Origin: an uncultured Bacteroidales bacterium
GTDB lineage: Bacteria; Bacteroidota; Bacteroidia; Bacteroidales; F082
Direction of reading: 5' to 3'
Assembly (NCBI GenBank): GCA_946405575.1
Contig: CAMJHP010000013.1
Location: forward strand, 1 to 58,526
DNA: 58,526 bases
The first letter of the stretch is position 1; the number at the start of each line of letters is the position of its first letter. The translations under genes were made by a program, and so were the position numbers. Shown here in pieces: positions 33,967 through 42,921 of the stretch. The notes beneath the pieces are model-generated. The model had not been told where the DNA came from, ran no database searches, and was given only the letters and a program-made list of their open reading frames with translations.

Positions 33967-34050
33967 TTTATTCACAAAACATTCAAAAGGTGCAAAACCA
34001 TGAATAAGTCCAGAGAAAAGCGAGTAACGATTGCACAACCGTGCGTCGCT

Positions 34051-34076
34051 GGAAAGTAGCCGGTTGGCAACTTTCC
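34051..34076. repeat. Short hairpin before plsX
   Basis: GGAAAGTAGCC (34051-34061) and GGCAACTTTCC (34066-34076) pair with one mismatched position around a GGTT loop. It lies between the YghO-like gene and plsX, without a T run. Confidence 0.55.
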
Positions 34077-34129
34077 CCAATTACAAAAGAAGTTTTTTTT
34101 GGTTTTGTAGGTTTTGTGACAAAAAAGAA

Positions 34130-35155
34130 ATGAACATGATCAAAATAATAATCGACTGTTTTGGTGGCGACCACAGCCCAGAGGCCAATGTGGACGGAGC
34201 CTTGGCGGCCTTGGCCAAAATGCCCGACCTGTATCTCATCCTCACGGGTGACGAGGCCACGCTTCAGAACTGCTTGAAAGGCAAGGCTTACGATGCCTCG
34301 CGCCTCGAAATCGTCCACGCACCAGAAGTCATCGGCTGCGAGGAACGCCCCATCGACGTAATCCGTTTGAAGAAGGAAAGCTCGATGATCAAAGCCGTAC
34401 GCATGCTCCGCGACCAAGACGACATCAACGCGATGGTCAGTATCGGTTCCACGGGTGCGCTCGTGGCCGCCGCCTTGACCCGCATTGGGCGTGTGAAGGG
34501 GGTCATCCGCCCTGCTTTTTGTCCTATCCTTCCTACAATGAATGGAGGCATCGTCGGTATCTGCGACAGTGGTGCCAACGTGGAGGTCACACCTGAGCAT
34601 CTGAGACAATTCGCCATTATGTCGAGTTTGTATATGGAGAAGGTCTACAATATTGAAAAACCACGCATTGCCTTACTCAATGTTGGAAAAGAAGCAGAAA
34701 AAGGTGACGAAATCCGACAAAAGGCACACTTTTTGCTAAGTGAAACCCCCGAAATCCATTTTGTAGGCAACATGGAAAGCCGTGATTTGCTTTCTGGCAA
34801 CTACGACGTGGTGGTTTGTGACGGTTTCTCGGGCAATGTGCTGGTGAAGACCACCGAAGGCACAGCCTTGGAACTACTGAAGAAGTTGAAGAAAGACATC
34901 TATTCGAGACCGATTTACAAGTTGGGTGCGCTGTTGATGAAGCGGATGTTTATGGAGGAGAAAGAGTTCATGAACTACCAAAACTATGGTGGTAGCGTGT
35001 TGTTGGGTACCTCAAAAACAGTGGTGAAAGGCCACGGCTCCAGCAAGGCAACAGCTGTTGAAAAATGCATCGAACAAGCCTACAAGATGGAGGTCAGTTC
35101 ATTGTCATCCAAGATGGAAGAGATTATTATGAAGTATGAACACTATGAATATTAA
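34130..35155 (+). CDS. plsX: Phosphate acyltransferase PlsX
   Basis: The product is 341 aa from ATG 34130 (ATG 34136 is equally possible). The frame upstream to 34031 has no similarity to the family. PlsX interconverts acyl-ACP and acyl-phosphate at the membrane surface. Signatures are FGGDHSPEANVDGALAAL, SIGSTGALVAAAL, CDSGANVEVTPEHL, LLNVGKEAEKGD and VCDGFSGNVLVK. With fakA and degV upstream and an acp gene downstream, it can turn scavenged fatty acids into acyl-ACP. In most bacteria plsX sits beside fabH and rpmF; neither is here. Confidence 0.93.
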   Translation: MNMIKIIIDCFGGDHSPEANVDGALAALAKMPDLYLILTGDEATLQNCLKGKAYDASRLEIVHAPEVIGCEERPIDVIRLKKESSMIKAVRMLRDQDDINAMVSIGSTGALVAAALTRIGRVKGVIRPAFCPILPTMNGGIVGICDSGANVEVTPEHLRQFAIMSSLYMEKVYNIEKPRIALLNVGKEAEKGDEIRQKAHFLLSETPEIHFVGNMESRDLLSGNYDVVVCDGFSGNVLVKTTEGTALELLKKLKKDIYSRPIYKLGALLMKRMFMEEKEFMNYQNYGGSVLLGTSKTVVKGHGSSKATAVEKCIEQAYKMEVSSLSSKMEEIIMKYEHYEY

Positions 35156-35214
35156 GCTATCAGCAGTCAGCTATCAGCTCAGTTATGGCGAGCTGATTGC
35201 TGAACGCTGATAGC
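35156..35214. repeat. Intergenic hairpin between plsX and acp
   Basis: GCTATCAGC (35156-35164) pairs perfectly with GCTGATAGC (35206-35214). Inside, 35168-35181 pairs with GAGCTGATTGCTGA with one mismatch. It carries no T run and lies immediately after the plsX stop. Confidence 0.6.
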
Positions 35215-35256
35215 CAATCTTGAATCTTGAATATTAAATCTTTGAATCTGTATAAT

Positions 35257-35484
35257 ATGTACGAAATTGTAAAAACCACCCTAGCGCGTCAGTTGCGCAT
35301 CGACCCGGAGCGGGTTACACTTGATGCCCAAATCAAGAGAGACCTCGGTGCCGATTCCGTCGACATCCTCCAACTGCTTATGCGCCTTGAAGACGACTAT
35401 GGTATTGTCATCCCCGACCAGGCCTTGGCCAAATTTGAAACCGTTAACGATGTAGTTACCTATTTAGACAATTTACAGAAATGA
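35257..35484 (+). CDS. Acyl carrier protein 1
   Basis: The product is 75 aa from ATG 35257. S34 in DLGADSVDILQLL is the site for the 4'-phosphopantetheine arm. The helices and acidic character match ACP. The motif is DSVD, not the DSLD of housekeeping ACP, and the gene is not next to fabF, so it may be a specialised carrier. Its stop overlaps the start of the LolA-like gene by 4 bp (ATGA), which implies translational coupling. Confidence 0.88.
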   Translation: MYEIVKTTLARQLRIDPERVTLDAQIKRDLGADSVDILQLLMRLEDDYGIVIPDQALAKFETVNDVVTYLDNLQK

Positions 35485-36005
35485 AACAATTTACACTGAT
35501 TATCATTGCATTGCTGTTTTCCGTAACAGCGTTCTCACAAAAGACTTACAACACCGATTTTACCCAAACCAAAGTGATGAAAATTTCGGGCAAGACCACC
35601 GACAAAGCCGGTCACCTCACTTTCGACGGCAATGACCAACTTAATATGATTTACACAGAGCCTGCAGGTGAATACTTCAAGATCGAAGGCAAAATGGTGA
35701 AAATCAATATGGATGGCAAGAAGGTTGAACTCGATTCCGAGAAGGTGAAAGTGGTGGGACTACAACGTTCCACGCTCTTGAACTGCCTTTCTGGAAATTG
35801 GGAGCAAGCCGCTGCCGACAACAATGCCGAATTGACCATCACCGAAGAAAAAGGACTGAAAAACATTTCCATCGTCGCCAAAGGCAAGGTGCCCAAAGGT
35901 GGTTACAAATCGGTTGAATTGACCTATCGTGTCTCTGACAACACTTTGGTCAAGATGGTGCTTGAAGAAGCCATCGGCATCATCAACACATACGAAATCA
36001 ATTAA
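35481..36005 (+). CDS. LolA-like periplasmic protein
   Basis: The product is 174 aa with a signal peptide of about 19 residues (ending AFSQ). The mature part shows FTQTKVMKISGKTTDKAGHLTF, the curved-sheet start of LolA/LolB-like lipid carriers, and further strands such as MVKINMDGKKVELDS. This fold binds hydrophobic acyl chains. It begins within the acp stop codon, and similar ACP-LolA pairs are known in aryl polyene and related lipid clusters. It is unlikely to be the housekeeping LolA. It ends convergent to the next gene, the two stop codons overlapping at 36002-36005. Confidence 0.7.
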   Translation: MKQFTLIIIALLFSVTAFSQKTYNTDFTQTKVMKISGKTTDKAGHLTFDGNDQLNMIYTEPAGEYFKIEGKMVKINMDGKKVELDSEKVKVVGLQRSTLLNCLSGNWEQAAADNNAELTITEEKGLKNISIVAKGKVPKGGYKSVELTYRVSDNTLVKMVLEEAIGIINTYEIN

Positions 36006-37117
36006 ATGCTCTTCTTGTAAGCCCTGCGCCGCATAAATGGCTCGGTCTTGTAGTCGCCAAACAGCGATTGCACCTTGTAGTTTTCCTCCAATTGGGGGTT
36101 CATGATAATGGTGTCAATACCGCGTTTAATGCAGTTTTCGTGCAAATACTTAAACATCAGCACAGGTATTCCACATTGCTGATATTCAGGCATAACACCC
36201 ATAATCAAGGCCTCAAGTGTGTCGTTTTTCTTCAAGGCTTTCAAAATGTTCAGGAAACCAAAGGGGAACAAACGCCCGTTGGATTTCTTTACAGCCTTTG
36301 AGAGTGAAGGCACACAGAAGAGAAAGCCGACCGGCTTGTCCTGATCATTGACCGCCACCGCCACGAAATCCTTGTCCAAAATAGGAACGTAAGTCTTCAG
36401 ATAAGCTTGTATCTGCTTGTCGGTCAATGGTGAGAAACCGTGCAAAGGGGCAAAAGCCTCATTGTACATATGGAAAATCTCCATTCCATAGCGGTTGGCC
36501 ATATCCTTCATGCTGCGGGGATTGACAACATGAACCTTGAACCTTTCCTCTATCAGATTGGTGAATTGAAACATAGAAGGCAATTCCTTGCTCACCAGCA
36601 ATGTTCTTTGCGTCCAGTCCACGTCTTTCTTGAAGCCAAGTTGCTCCAACATCGTGCCATAATAGGGGAAATTGTAGAGGCAGGTAAAAGGACTCAGATG
36701 CTCGAAACCTTCCACCAGCAGGCCTTCCTTGTCCATGTCGGTAAAGCCCCAGGGGCCTCTCATCTCGGTGCGACCACGTAGTTTGCCCCATTCGGCAACA
36801 GTGTCAATAAGCGCACGAAGCACTTCTTTGTCTTCGATGAAATCCAGCCAACCGAAACGGACGAGATGCTGCTCATCGTCAGCCTTGTGGTTGATGATGG
36901 CGGCCACTCGACCCACGATTTCGTTGCCCCGATAGGCCAAGAAGCAATCGGCTTCACAGAAATCATAGGCACCATTCTTCTCAGGATTAAAGGTGTCATA
37001 TTCATCGCCTTCCAAGGCAGGCACCCAGTTCTCACAGTTTTTGTAGAGTTTGAGGGGGAAAGTCACAAACTGTTTCAACTGCTTGTGACTCTCCACCTTT
37101 ACGATTTGAATTGACAT
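36002..37117 (-). CDS. YghO-like GNAT-fold acyltransferase, paralogue 2
   Basis: The product is 371 aa (MSIQIVKVESHKQLKQF). It is collinear with the gene at 32848-33966, with FPLKLYKN at the start, then EMRGPWGFTDMDKEGLLVEGFEHLSPF, YNFPYYGTMLEQLGFKKDVDW and, near the end, EALIMGVMPEYQQCGI. It starts 3 bp after the second ACP gene, so it is translated from the same transcript as that ACP and the acyl-AMP ligase. Acyl-ACP is therefore a likely donor. Acceptor unknown; an amine or alcohol on a lipid or amino acid is a guess. Confidence 0.65.
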   Translation of the reverse strand: MSIQIVKVESHKQLKQFVTFPLKLYKNCENWVPALEGDEYDTFNPEKNGAYDFCEADCFLAYRGNEIVGRVAAIINHKADDEQHLVRFGWLDFIEDKEVLRALIDTVAEWGKLRGRTEMRGPWGFTDMDKEGLLVEGFEHLSPFTCLYNFPYYGTMLEQLGFKKDVDWTQRTLLVSKELPSMFQFTNLIEERFKVHVVNPRSMKDMANRYGMEIFHMYNEAFAPLHGFSPLTDKQIQAYLKTYVPILDKDFVAVAVNDQDKPVGFLFCVPSLSKAVKKSNGRLFPFGFLNILKALKKNDTLEALIMGVMPEYQQCGIPVLMFKYLHENCIKRGIDTIIMNPQLEENYKVQSLFGDYKTEPFMRRRAYKKSI

Positions 37118-37120
37118 AGG

Positions 37121-37363
37121 CTAAAGTGTTGTGTTTGATTCGATATAGTCGAGCACCTCTCCCACCGTCGTGAATTTTGGGTTGCCGTCGAACTTAAAAC
37201 CGAACTTGTTTTCTATAGCAAGACTCAGTAATAAAATGGTCAGCGAGTCGAGACCCACGTCGCGTACAAGTTGAGACTCCTCGTTAACCTTCGACAAATC
37301 CATCGAAGGCTTGATGAGCTTCAAGATTTCTTTCAATTCGGTTAAAACATCTTCTCTTTGCAT
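37121..37363 (-). CDS. Acyl carrier protein 2
   Basis: The product is 80 aa. S40 in DVGLDSLTILLL is the phosphopantetheine attachment site. The sequence differs from ACP 1 over most of its length. It lies 8 bp after the acyl-AMP ligase and 3 bp before the YghO-like gene, which suggests that the ligase loads this ACP and the acyltransferase unloads it. Confidence 0.87.
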   Translation of the reverse strand: MQREDVLTELKEILKLIKPSMDLSKVNEESQLVRDVGLDSLTILLLSLAIENKFGFKFDGNPKFTTVGEVLDYIESNTTL

Positions 37364-37371
37364 AGCTTATA

Positions 37372-38868
37372 TCATTGATTTCGTGAAACTTTCATAGCAC
37401 CTGTACGTTTAAAGTCTTCTTTACGCACAGTCATTTTTCCAACTTGGTGCGTGCTTGGCAGCGTGGCGTTGACTTTGCCAACAAGTTCTTTGAAGTAGGC
37501 TTCAACTTCCTCCCAGGGCTCATTGCCAAACTCCTCCATACGCGGCAGGATCTCAATGGCTATCACCTGTCGGCCATCCAATTCGTCTTCCTTGACAAGG
37601 CAATCACGCAATTTGCTGTCCTTATAGAAAGGCTCTTCGATGCTCTCTGGACTGACATTCTCGCCATTGGAAAGGATGATGAGGTTCTTGATACGGCCAA
37701 CGATGTACATATAGCCTTCTTCGTCGAAACGAACGAGGTCGCCAGTCTTCACCCAACCGTCTGGGGTCAGTGTCTCTGCGGTCTTTTCAGGGTCGCCGTA
37801 ATAGCCGAGGAACACATTGTCGCCACGATACCACAACTCACCGTCGACCACCTTGGCTTCTTGTTCGGGATACAGCTTACCAACCGATGTAGGTTTGGCA
37901 ATGACGTCGATGTTACCTGTGGTAAGGTTGGCACCCTCGGTCATACCATAGCCAGCAAACAAGCTGATACCCAGTTTGTCAAACTCACCAATGAGTTTCG
38001 GAGGTACATTGGCTGCACCAGAGATGATGAACTTCAAGTTTCCGCCAAGGAAAGGCGCACCATACATCTTGACGAGTCCCAGCAGGATTTCGCAGATGCC
38101 TGGAACGGCCACAAGACAAGTCGGCTTGATCATCGGGAACTTGGTAATAGTCTCCTTGGTGTTGGCGGCTGCATACCATGCACCACCTTCAAACAGCACC
38201 GACAAAGTACTTCTCACCAATCCGAACACATGGCTGAGCGGCAACACACAGGCATAGCGGTGGCAACCCAACTGATGTCCTGGAGCGTAAACACCGTTCA
38301 ATGCACCACGCATCAAGGCTCTGTGAGGCAGAACGGCACCCTTGGGAGCGCCCGTCGTGCCACCCGTGAAGAAAATGGCAGCAGGATCATTCTTGTCGAC
38401 CATAGCGACAGGTGCTGTATGGTCAGCACAATCCGCGATGGCAATCACCTTGCAAGGGGCTTCTTTCACGGCTTCCATAAAGTCTTTGCCTGCAGCGAGC
38501 ACCTTAACGCCAAACTTCATGCAGCAGCCAACGATGGCCTGAGGTGGCAGTTGCGAAGGCAGATTGATGGCCACGAAGCCAGCCGAAGTAACAGCAAGAA
38601 ACATTTCGACAGCCTCAACGGTCGTGTTGTCCAAAATAGCCACTTTGTCACCCTTTTGCAACCCCATATCATTGAGCAAAGCGCGCTTGCGAGCCACATT
38701 ATCGCACACTTGACTATAAGTGAAAGTGTTGACTGTGTCGGAGAGACATGGCAAATCCGACCACTTCTGCTCAATCCAAGTCACAAATTCGGGAAGGGTG
38801 GGAATGTACTTCAACTGCGCGAGTTCATCAGCAGGAAGCATACTGGGAAAATAAGAATTGTCTTTCAT
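37372..38868 (-). CDS. Acyl-AMP ligase (acyl-ACP or acyl-CoA synthetase)
   Basis: The product is 498 aa of the ANL superfamily. The phosphate-binding loop is FFTGGTTGAPKG (166-177). GYGMTEG and GYYGDPEKTAETL lie in the core. GWVKTGDLVRFDEEGYMYIVGRIKN leads into the small C-terminal domain, and the conserved Lys falls in the last residues. It activates a carboxylic acid with ATP. With an ACP gene 8 bp downstream, the acceptor is probably that ACP and not CoA; this is inference from position. Substrate chain length unknown. Confidence 0.83.
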   Translation of the reverse strand: MKDNSYFPSMLPADELAQLKYIPTLPEFVTWIEQKWSDLPCLSDTVNTFTYSQVCDNVARKRALLNDMGLQKGDKVAILDNTTVEAVEMFLAVTSAGFVAINLPSQLPPQAIVGCCMKFGVKVLAAGKDFMEAVKEAPCKVIAIADCADHTAPVAMVDKNDPAAIFFTGGTTGAPKGAVLPHRALMRGALNGVYAPGHQLGCHRYACVLPLSHVFGLVRSTLSVLFEGGAWYAAANTKETITKFPMIKPTCLVAVPGICEILLGLVKMYGAPFLGGNLKFIISGAANVPPKLIGEFDKLGISLFAGYGMTEGANLTTGNIDVIAKPTSVGKLYPEQEAKVVDGELWYRGDNVFLGYYGDPEKTAETLTPDGWVKTGDLVRFDEEGYMYIVGRIKNLIILSNGENVSPESIEEPFYKDSKLRDCLVKEDELDGRQVIAIEILPRMEEFGNEPWEEVEAYFKELVGKVNATLPSTHQVGKMTVRKEDFKRTGAMKVSRNQ

Positions 38869-38909
38869 AATAACGCTGTTTGTTGTTTTCTATTAATAGT
38901 GTAACTGTT

Positions 38910-38917
38910 CAAAATTA
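38910..38917 (-). promoter_or_regulatory. -7 promoter box (TAATTTTG)
   Basis: The minus strand reads TAATTTTG, 42 bp upstream of the acyl-AMP ligase start. Confidence 0.5.
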
Positions 38918-38938
38918 TTTTATATTTGATTTACTTTC

Positions 38939-39012
38939 GACTATGACCATTAACCATGACCGCTTTCACAGGAATGTTGAGGTTTCTGCCCATAGTTGAA
39001 GTGGTCATAGTC
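38939..39012. repeat. GACTATGACC-family hairpin, copy 2
   Basis: GACTATGACC (38939-38948) pairs perfectly with GGTCATAGTC (39003-39012) across a 54-bp loop. Further partial copies (ATGACCGCTTTCAC, AGTCATAGTC) lie inside and after it. It occupies the gap between the acyl-AMP ligase and the GH3 gene. Confidence 0.75.
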
Positions 39013-39079
39013 ACAAGTCATAGTCCCTTAGTCTCGCGTCTTTTTTGTAAACTATATTTGCTCATCTGCTTAATGAGAA

Positions 39080-42049
39080 TTATTCAGATATAGGATAAGC
39101 CTCATACAGGATGTCGTGTAAAACCGTTCTGACATTCTGTTTCGCTAATTTATTGGGTTCAGTATTGGGATAAACACGGTTCGACAAGAAGATGAGGGCT
39201 GTTTGGTTTTCAGGGTCAACCCAGAAGAAAGTACCAGTAAAACCGGTATGCCCATAGCCTTTCAACGAGCCTTGTTTCGATGCTGTGAACGAGCCTTTTT
39301 TGTCGATGGGCAACTTGTCGAAACCGATGCCACGACGGTTTCCGTTGCTTGCTGCAAAAGGTGCTGTGGTGAAATAACGTACCGTTTCGGGTTTCAAGTA
39401 ACGTACACCATTATAAACTCCCTCATCCATTAACATCTTTACGATCACTGCCAAGTCTTCAGCATTGGAGAACAGCCCTGCATGGCCAGCCACGCCACCA
39501 AACATAGCTGCAGCTTGGTCATGCACATCGCCCCAAATCAACTGTTTGCGGAACACGGTGTCATATTCAGTTGGGGCAATCTGCTCTCGCGTAAAATGGT
39601 TCAAAGGTTGATAGCAGATGTGCGAAAGGTTCATCGGATAATAGAACTTTTCATTCAGATAGTCCTCTATGTTTTGGTTCGTCAGCAGCTTCACAATCTT
39701 GGGCATGTAATAGAAGCCCATATCGCTGTAGAGGTATTTTTTCTTCCCCAAGGGAGTTTTTGAAACCGAGTCGAAAATGCGTTCCTCGTAGTCATTAATA
39801 AGGTAGAGGTTCTCCGCCACCCTAACCTTATGGTTTTCGTCAATCTTATCGCTGTAGAACTCAGCCATCGGCCCGCTTTCGTCCACCGTCACCTTATAGA
39901 ACGGCACCCAAGACTTCAGCCCAGCCTGATGGGTCATAATGTCAATAAGTTTAAGTTTGCCATGCTCCTTCCCTTTCAGATAAGGGAAAAAATCAGCCAA
40001 AGTCTTGTTGAGGTCAATCAACCCATCGTCATACAACTTCATGACAGCCAATGTGGAAGCAAAAATTTTCGTGCATGACGCAATGTCGTAGAGATCATTA
40101 GGCTGCACTTGATGACCTCCACCGTACGTAAAATTTCCAAAACATTTGTCATACACTATCTTGCCATCTTTTATCGCCACTATTTGGCAGCCTGGATAGG
40201 CTCCATTTCTGACGCCAGCCTTGGCTACTGAATCCATCTTTCGGACATATTTATCACTCATTGTACCTTGAGGCAAATATGCAACCTGTTCATTCTGGTT
40301 AATTTGTTTGGGAGTTGCGGGGACTCCCATTTGGGGAAGGATTGGTTCTTTAGATTCACTATCCTGAGCCACAAGGCCATCGCCGCACTTGAATTTTGAC
40401 ACCGAAACGGGCAACTTGCCACGGGCTTCCAATTCACCCGACAGCAACCTAACGACGGCATCAACCGCAGGCACTTCATCCTGATAACCAACCACTAAAC
40501 CCTTCACACTGTTGTTGATACGGAACATATCCAACGCATAGGGACAAGCGAACAAATTGAGAATCACATCATTTTGAGCAACAAGCCGGTTAAAGAACTT
40601 TACGGTCTCGTCCGTGATGCCATAGTTTTTGTTGGCAAACATATTGGTTTTCTCTATGCTGACCACCACCAAGTCATAGTTCTCCAATCGTTTCAACCAG
40701 TCAGCTGACTTGGAAGCAATCTCGTTTTTGCCCACCACAAACGAAGCTGTATTATAGCCACGAGCAACAAGTCCTTCATTCACATCATTCTTGACATTAC
40801 CGATAGTGACCACAGCAATTTTCTTATTATTTGCCAATGGTATTACCTGATTATCATTGCGTAACAGGGTGACAGCCTCATCGTAAAGCTGTTGGCGAAG
40901 GTCTATGTACGACTTCTTTTTGAGGTCTGTCATCAAATTGGTTGTAGAAACGGCTTTATAATCATTGAGTCCTACACGATATTTGTAACGCAGTATTTTC
41001 TTACAGCTCTCCTCCAATCTCGCAGCAGCTTGGGGATCACGTTCAGCTGCCTCCTTTATGGTTTTGATGGCGAATGGCACATTGGTAGGAAGAATCAGCA
41101 CATCATTGCCAGCCATGAAAGACACATACGGCACGCTGTCCTGACGGACTTTCTCCGAGACACCCTTCATATCCAAACCATCGGTGAAAATCAGCCCTTC
41201 GAAGCCCATCTGGTTCTTCAACAATTCAGTAACCACGCCGTATGACAATGAAGACGAAGTGTTTTTAACTTTCTCGATGGCAGGAAAATACAGGTGCCCC
41301 ACCATCGCTCCGTTCACTCCATTGGAAATCATCTGACGGAAAGGTGCCAATTCTATGTCGCGAACCTCTTCCATTGTTCGGGTCACGGTGGGCAGGGTCA
41401 GATGCGAGTCGGTGGAAGTGTTGCCATGACCAGGGAAGTGTTTCATCGTGGTTATCAACCCTTTACTCTGCATACCGAGGGCATATGCCGTGGCTTTTTC
41501 GCCTACAGTTAATGGATCCTCACCAAAGCTGCGCATTCCGATGATAGGATTTGCCGCATTGGAGTTGACATCAGCGACTGGGGCAAAATTCACATGCACA
41601 CCCATACGTTGGCATTGTTCCGCCACTTGCTGCCCCATTTCATAGATCAACATATCATCAGTTAAGGCACCCAAAGTCATTTGGTACGGATAAGCAAACG
41701 ATTTCTTCACACGCATTGCCAAGCCCCATTCCGCATCAATGGAGACCATCAAAGGAGTTTGCGCCATTGCCTGCCATGCATTGGTCTGATTCACTTGATC
41801 CTCAGCATCGGCCCGGAAAAAACACACACCACCAATATTGTATTGTTTGATGTATTTGGCCACATTCTCTTCGAAAGGTTTGTCGGGGAGGTTGGCACGC
41901 ATACAAATCAACTGAGCAACACGCTGCTCCATTGTAAGGCTGTTATACACCGAATCCACCCAGTGCGATTCCGCATCCTGAGCACAGAGCTGACCCATTG
42001 AAAAAACAATAGCCAGCAACCCAAAACAGATATTTTTCCTAGTTTTCAT
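39080..42049 (-). CDS. GH3 beta-N-acetylglucosaminidase fused to a class C beta-lactamase-like domain
   Basis: The product is 989 aa with a signal peptide (ending LCAQ). Residues 30-360 form a GH3 catalytic domain of the NagZ type, with KHFPGHG (203-209), DSH (214-216) as the acid/base loop and FTDGLDM with nucleophile D290. A GH3 C-terminal alpha/beta domain spans about 380-560. The last ~370 residues form a serine beta-lactamase/DD-peptidase-like domain with SCTK (658-661), a YSD motif in place of YxN, and GHTGFTG near 945. The two halves both act on peptidoglycan or its fragments. This fusion is known in Bacteroidota. It ends a minus-strand operon with the TlpA-like gene. Confidence 0.85.
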   Translation of the reverse strand: MKTRKNICFGLLAIVFSMGQLCAQDAESHWVDSVYNSLTMEQRVAQLICMRANLPDKPFEENVAKYIKQYNIGGVCFFRADAEDQVNQTNAWQAMAQTPLMVSIDAEWGLAMRVKKSFAYPYQMTLGALTDDMLIYEMGQQVAEQCQRMGVHVNFAPVADVNSNAANPIIGMRSFGEDPLTVGEKATAYALGMQSKGLITTMKHFPGHGNTSTDSHLTLPTVTRTMEEVRDIELAPFRQMISNGVNGAMVGHLYFPAIEKVKNTSSSLSYGVVTELLKNQMGFEGLIFTDGLDMKGVSEKVRQDSVPYVSFMAGNDVLILPTNVPFAIKTIKEAAERDPQAAARLEESCKKILRYKYRVGLNDYKAVSTTNLMTDLKKKSYIDLRQQLYDEAVTLLRNDNQVIPLANNKKIAVVTIGNVKNDVNEGLVARGYNTASFVVGKNEIASKSADWLKRLENYDLVVVSIEKTNMFANKNYGITDETVKFFNRLVAQNDVILNLFACPYALDMFRINNSVKGLVVGYQDEVPAVDAVVRLLSGELEARGKLPVSVSKFKCGDGLVAQDSESKEPILPQMGVPATPKQINQNEQVAYLPQGTMSDKYVRKMDSVAKAGVRNGAYPGCQIVAIKDGKIVYDKCFGNFTYGGGHQVQPNDLYDIASCTKIFASTLAVMKLYDDGLIDLNKTLADFFPYLKGKEHGKLKLIDIMTHQAGLKSWVPFYKVTVDESGPMAEFYSDKIDENHKVRVAENLYLINDYEERIFDSVSKTPLGKKKYLYSDMGFYYMPKIVKLLTNQNIEDYLNEKFYYPMNLSHICYQPLNHFTREQIAPTEYDTVFRKQLIWGDVHDQAAAMFGGVAGHAGLFSNAEDLAVIVKMLMDEGVYNGVRYLKPETVRYFTTAPFAASNGNRRGIGFDKLPIDKKGSFTASKQGSLKGYGHTGFTGTFFWVDPENQTALIFLSNRVYPNTEPNKLAKQNVRTVLHDILYEAYPISE

Positions 42050-42067
42050 AATATAATAATTTCCAAT

Positions 42068-42898
42068 TCAATAGAACATTTTTTTCAACCAATATCTTAA
42101 CTCTTGCCAATCGTATGGCTTGCATATGATATTCTTGTTTTCGTCCAAAACAAAGACGGTAGGCGTTGATGTAATATGGTAATCCAGAAAGGCCTTGCTT
42201 TCCCAACGCAAGTCATCATAGAAATGATATCCTGGCAGCCGCATTTTTTCCACTGCTTTATTCACATCATCCTCGTTTTCTGCCAAGGCAAATGTAACTA
42301 ATTCGAAATCAGATTTCAAATCAAGGTGTTTCCGGATCTGCACTAAAAAATCATGACAATACTCACAGTCCGTCGACCAAAAAACCACAATGAAATGTTT
42401 AGCTCTAGATTCGTAAAGACAATAATGCTTACCGTAGATGGTAACCCCATTGTAATCAGGGGCAATGGAGCCTACCCTCACCTTCTGAAATGGTTCCGTG
42501 ATGGAGTCCAAACGAAGTCCTTCTTCCATAGAAATCTCACCTTCAGCAAGTTGAGGATAGTTCAAAAGGTAATCCGTCACTCGGTCACGGCCCATAGCAG
42601 AATAACCATTCAAAGCAAATTCCAAGATATACTCATACATCCGCATGTTGACTTTGGCTTTTTCAAGGGCAACACCCAGACCTGCAATCGAAAGGCTGTC
42701 AAAGCGTTGCTCATCACCATCAGTGAACGAGTAAAAGTAACTGACAAGCTTATCTGCCATCGCTTTTGACGAAATCAGTGCCGTATCGCTGAAATCCACA
42801 CCATCCCAATAATCCGACATCGCGTTGTTTTGCGCCTTTACAGAAGACTCCGAAAACGCTATAACAACAAAAATCATTATGTGGATTATCTTTTTCAT
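42068..42898 (-). CDS. TlpA-like thioredoxin-fold protein
   Basis: The product is 276 aa with a signal peptide (ending VKAQ). The N-terminal half is helical and acidic. The C-terminal thioredoxin-like domain has FWSTDCEYCHDF, a CxxC active site, then cis-proline TSTPTVFVLDENK. It is extracytoplasmic and probably reduces or isomerises disulfides, as in TlpA/ResA-type proteins with an extra N-terminal domain. It lies 18 bp before the GH3 gene and 23 bp after rnhB. Confidence 0.75.
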   Translation of the reverse strand: MKKIIHIMIFVVIAFSESSVKAQNNAMSDYWDGVDFSDTALISSKAMADKLVSYFYSFTDGDEQRFDSLSIAGLGVALEKAKVNMRMYEYILEFALNGYSAMGRDRVTDYLLNYPQLAEGEISMEEGLRLDSITEPFQKVRVGSIAPDYNGVTIYGKHYCLYESRAKHFIVVFWSTDCEYCHDFLVQIRKHLDLKSDFELVTFALAENEDDVNKAVEKMRLPGYHFYDDLRWESKAFLDYHITSTPTVFVLDENKNIICKPYDWQELRYWLKKMFY

Positions 42899-42921
42899 TT
42901 TCTAAAGATTAGATTATCATA

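Noticed and set aside
37444..38904. Plus-strand open frame antisense to the acyl-AMP ligase
   Set aside because: The ligase shows complete ANL motifs; the antisense frame covers the promoter as well and has no recognisable domain.
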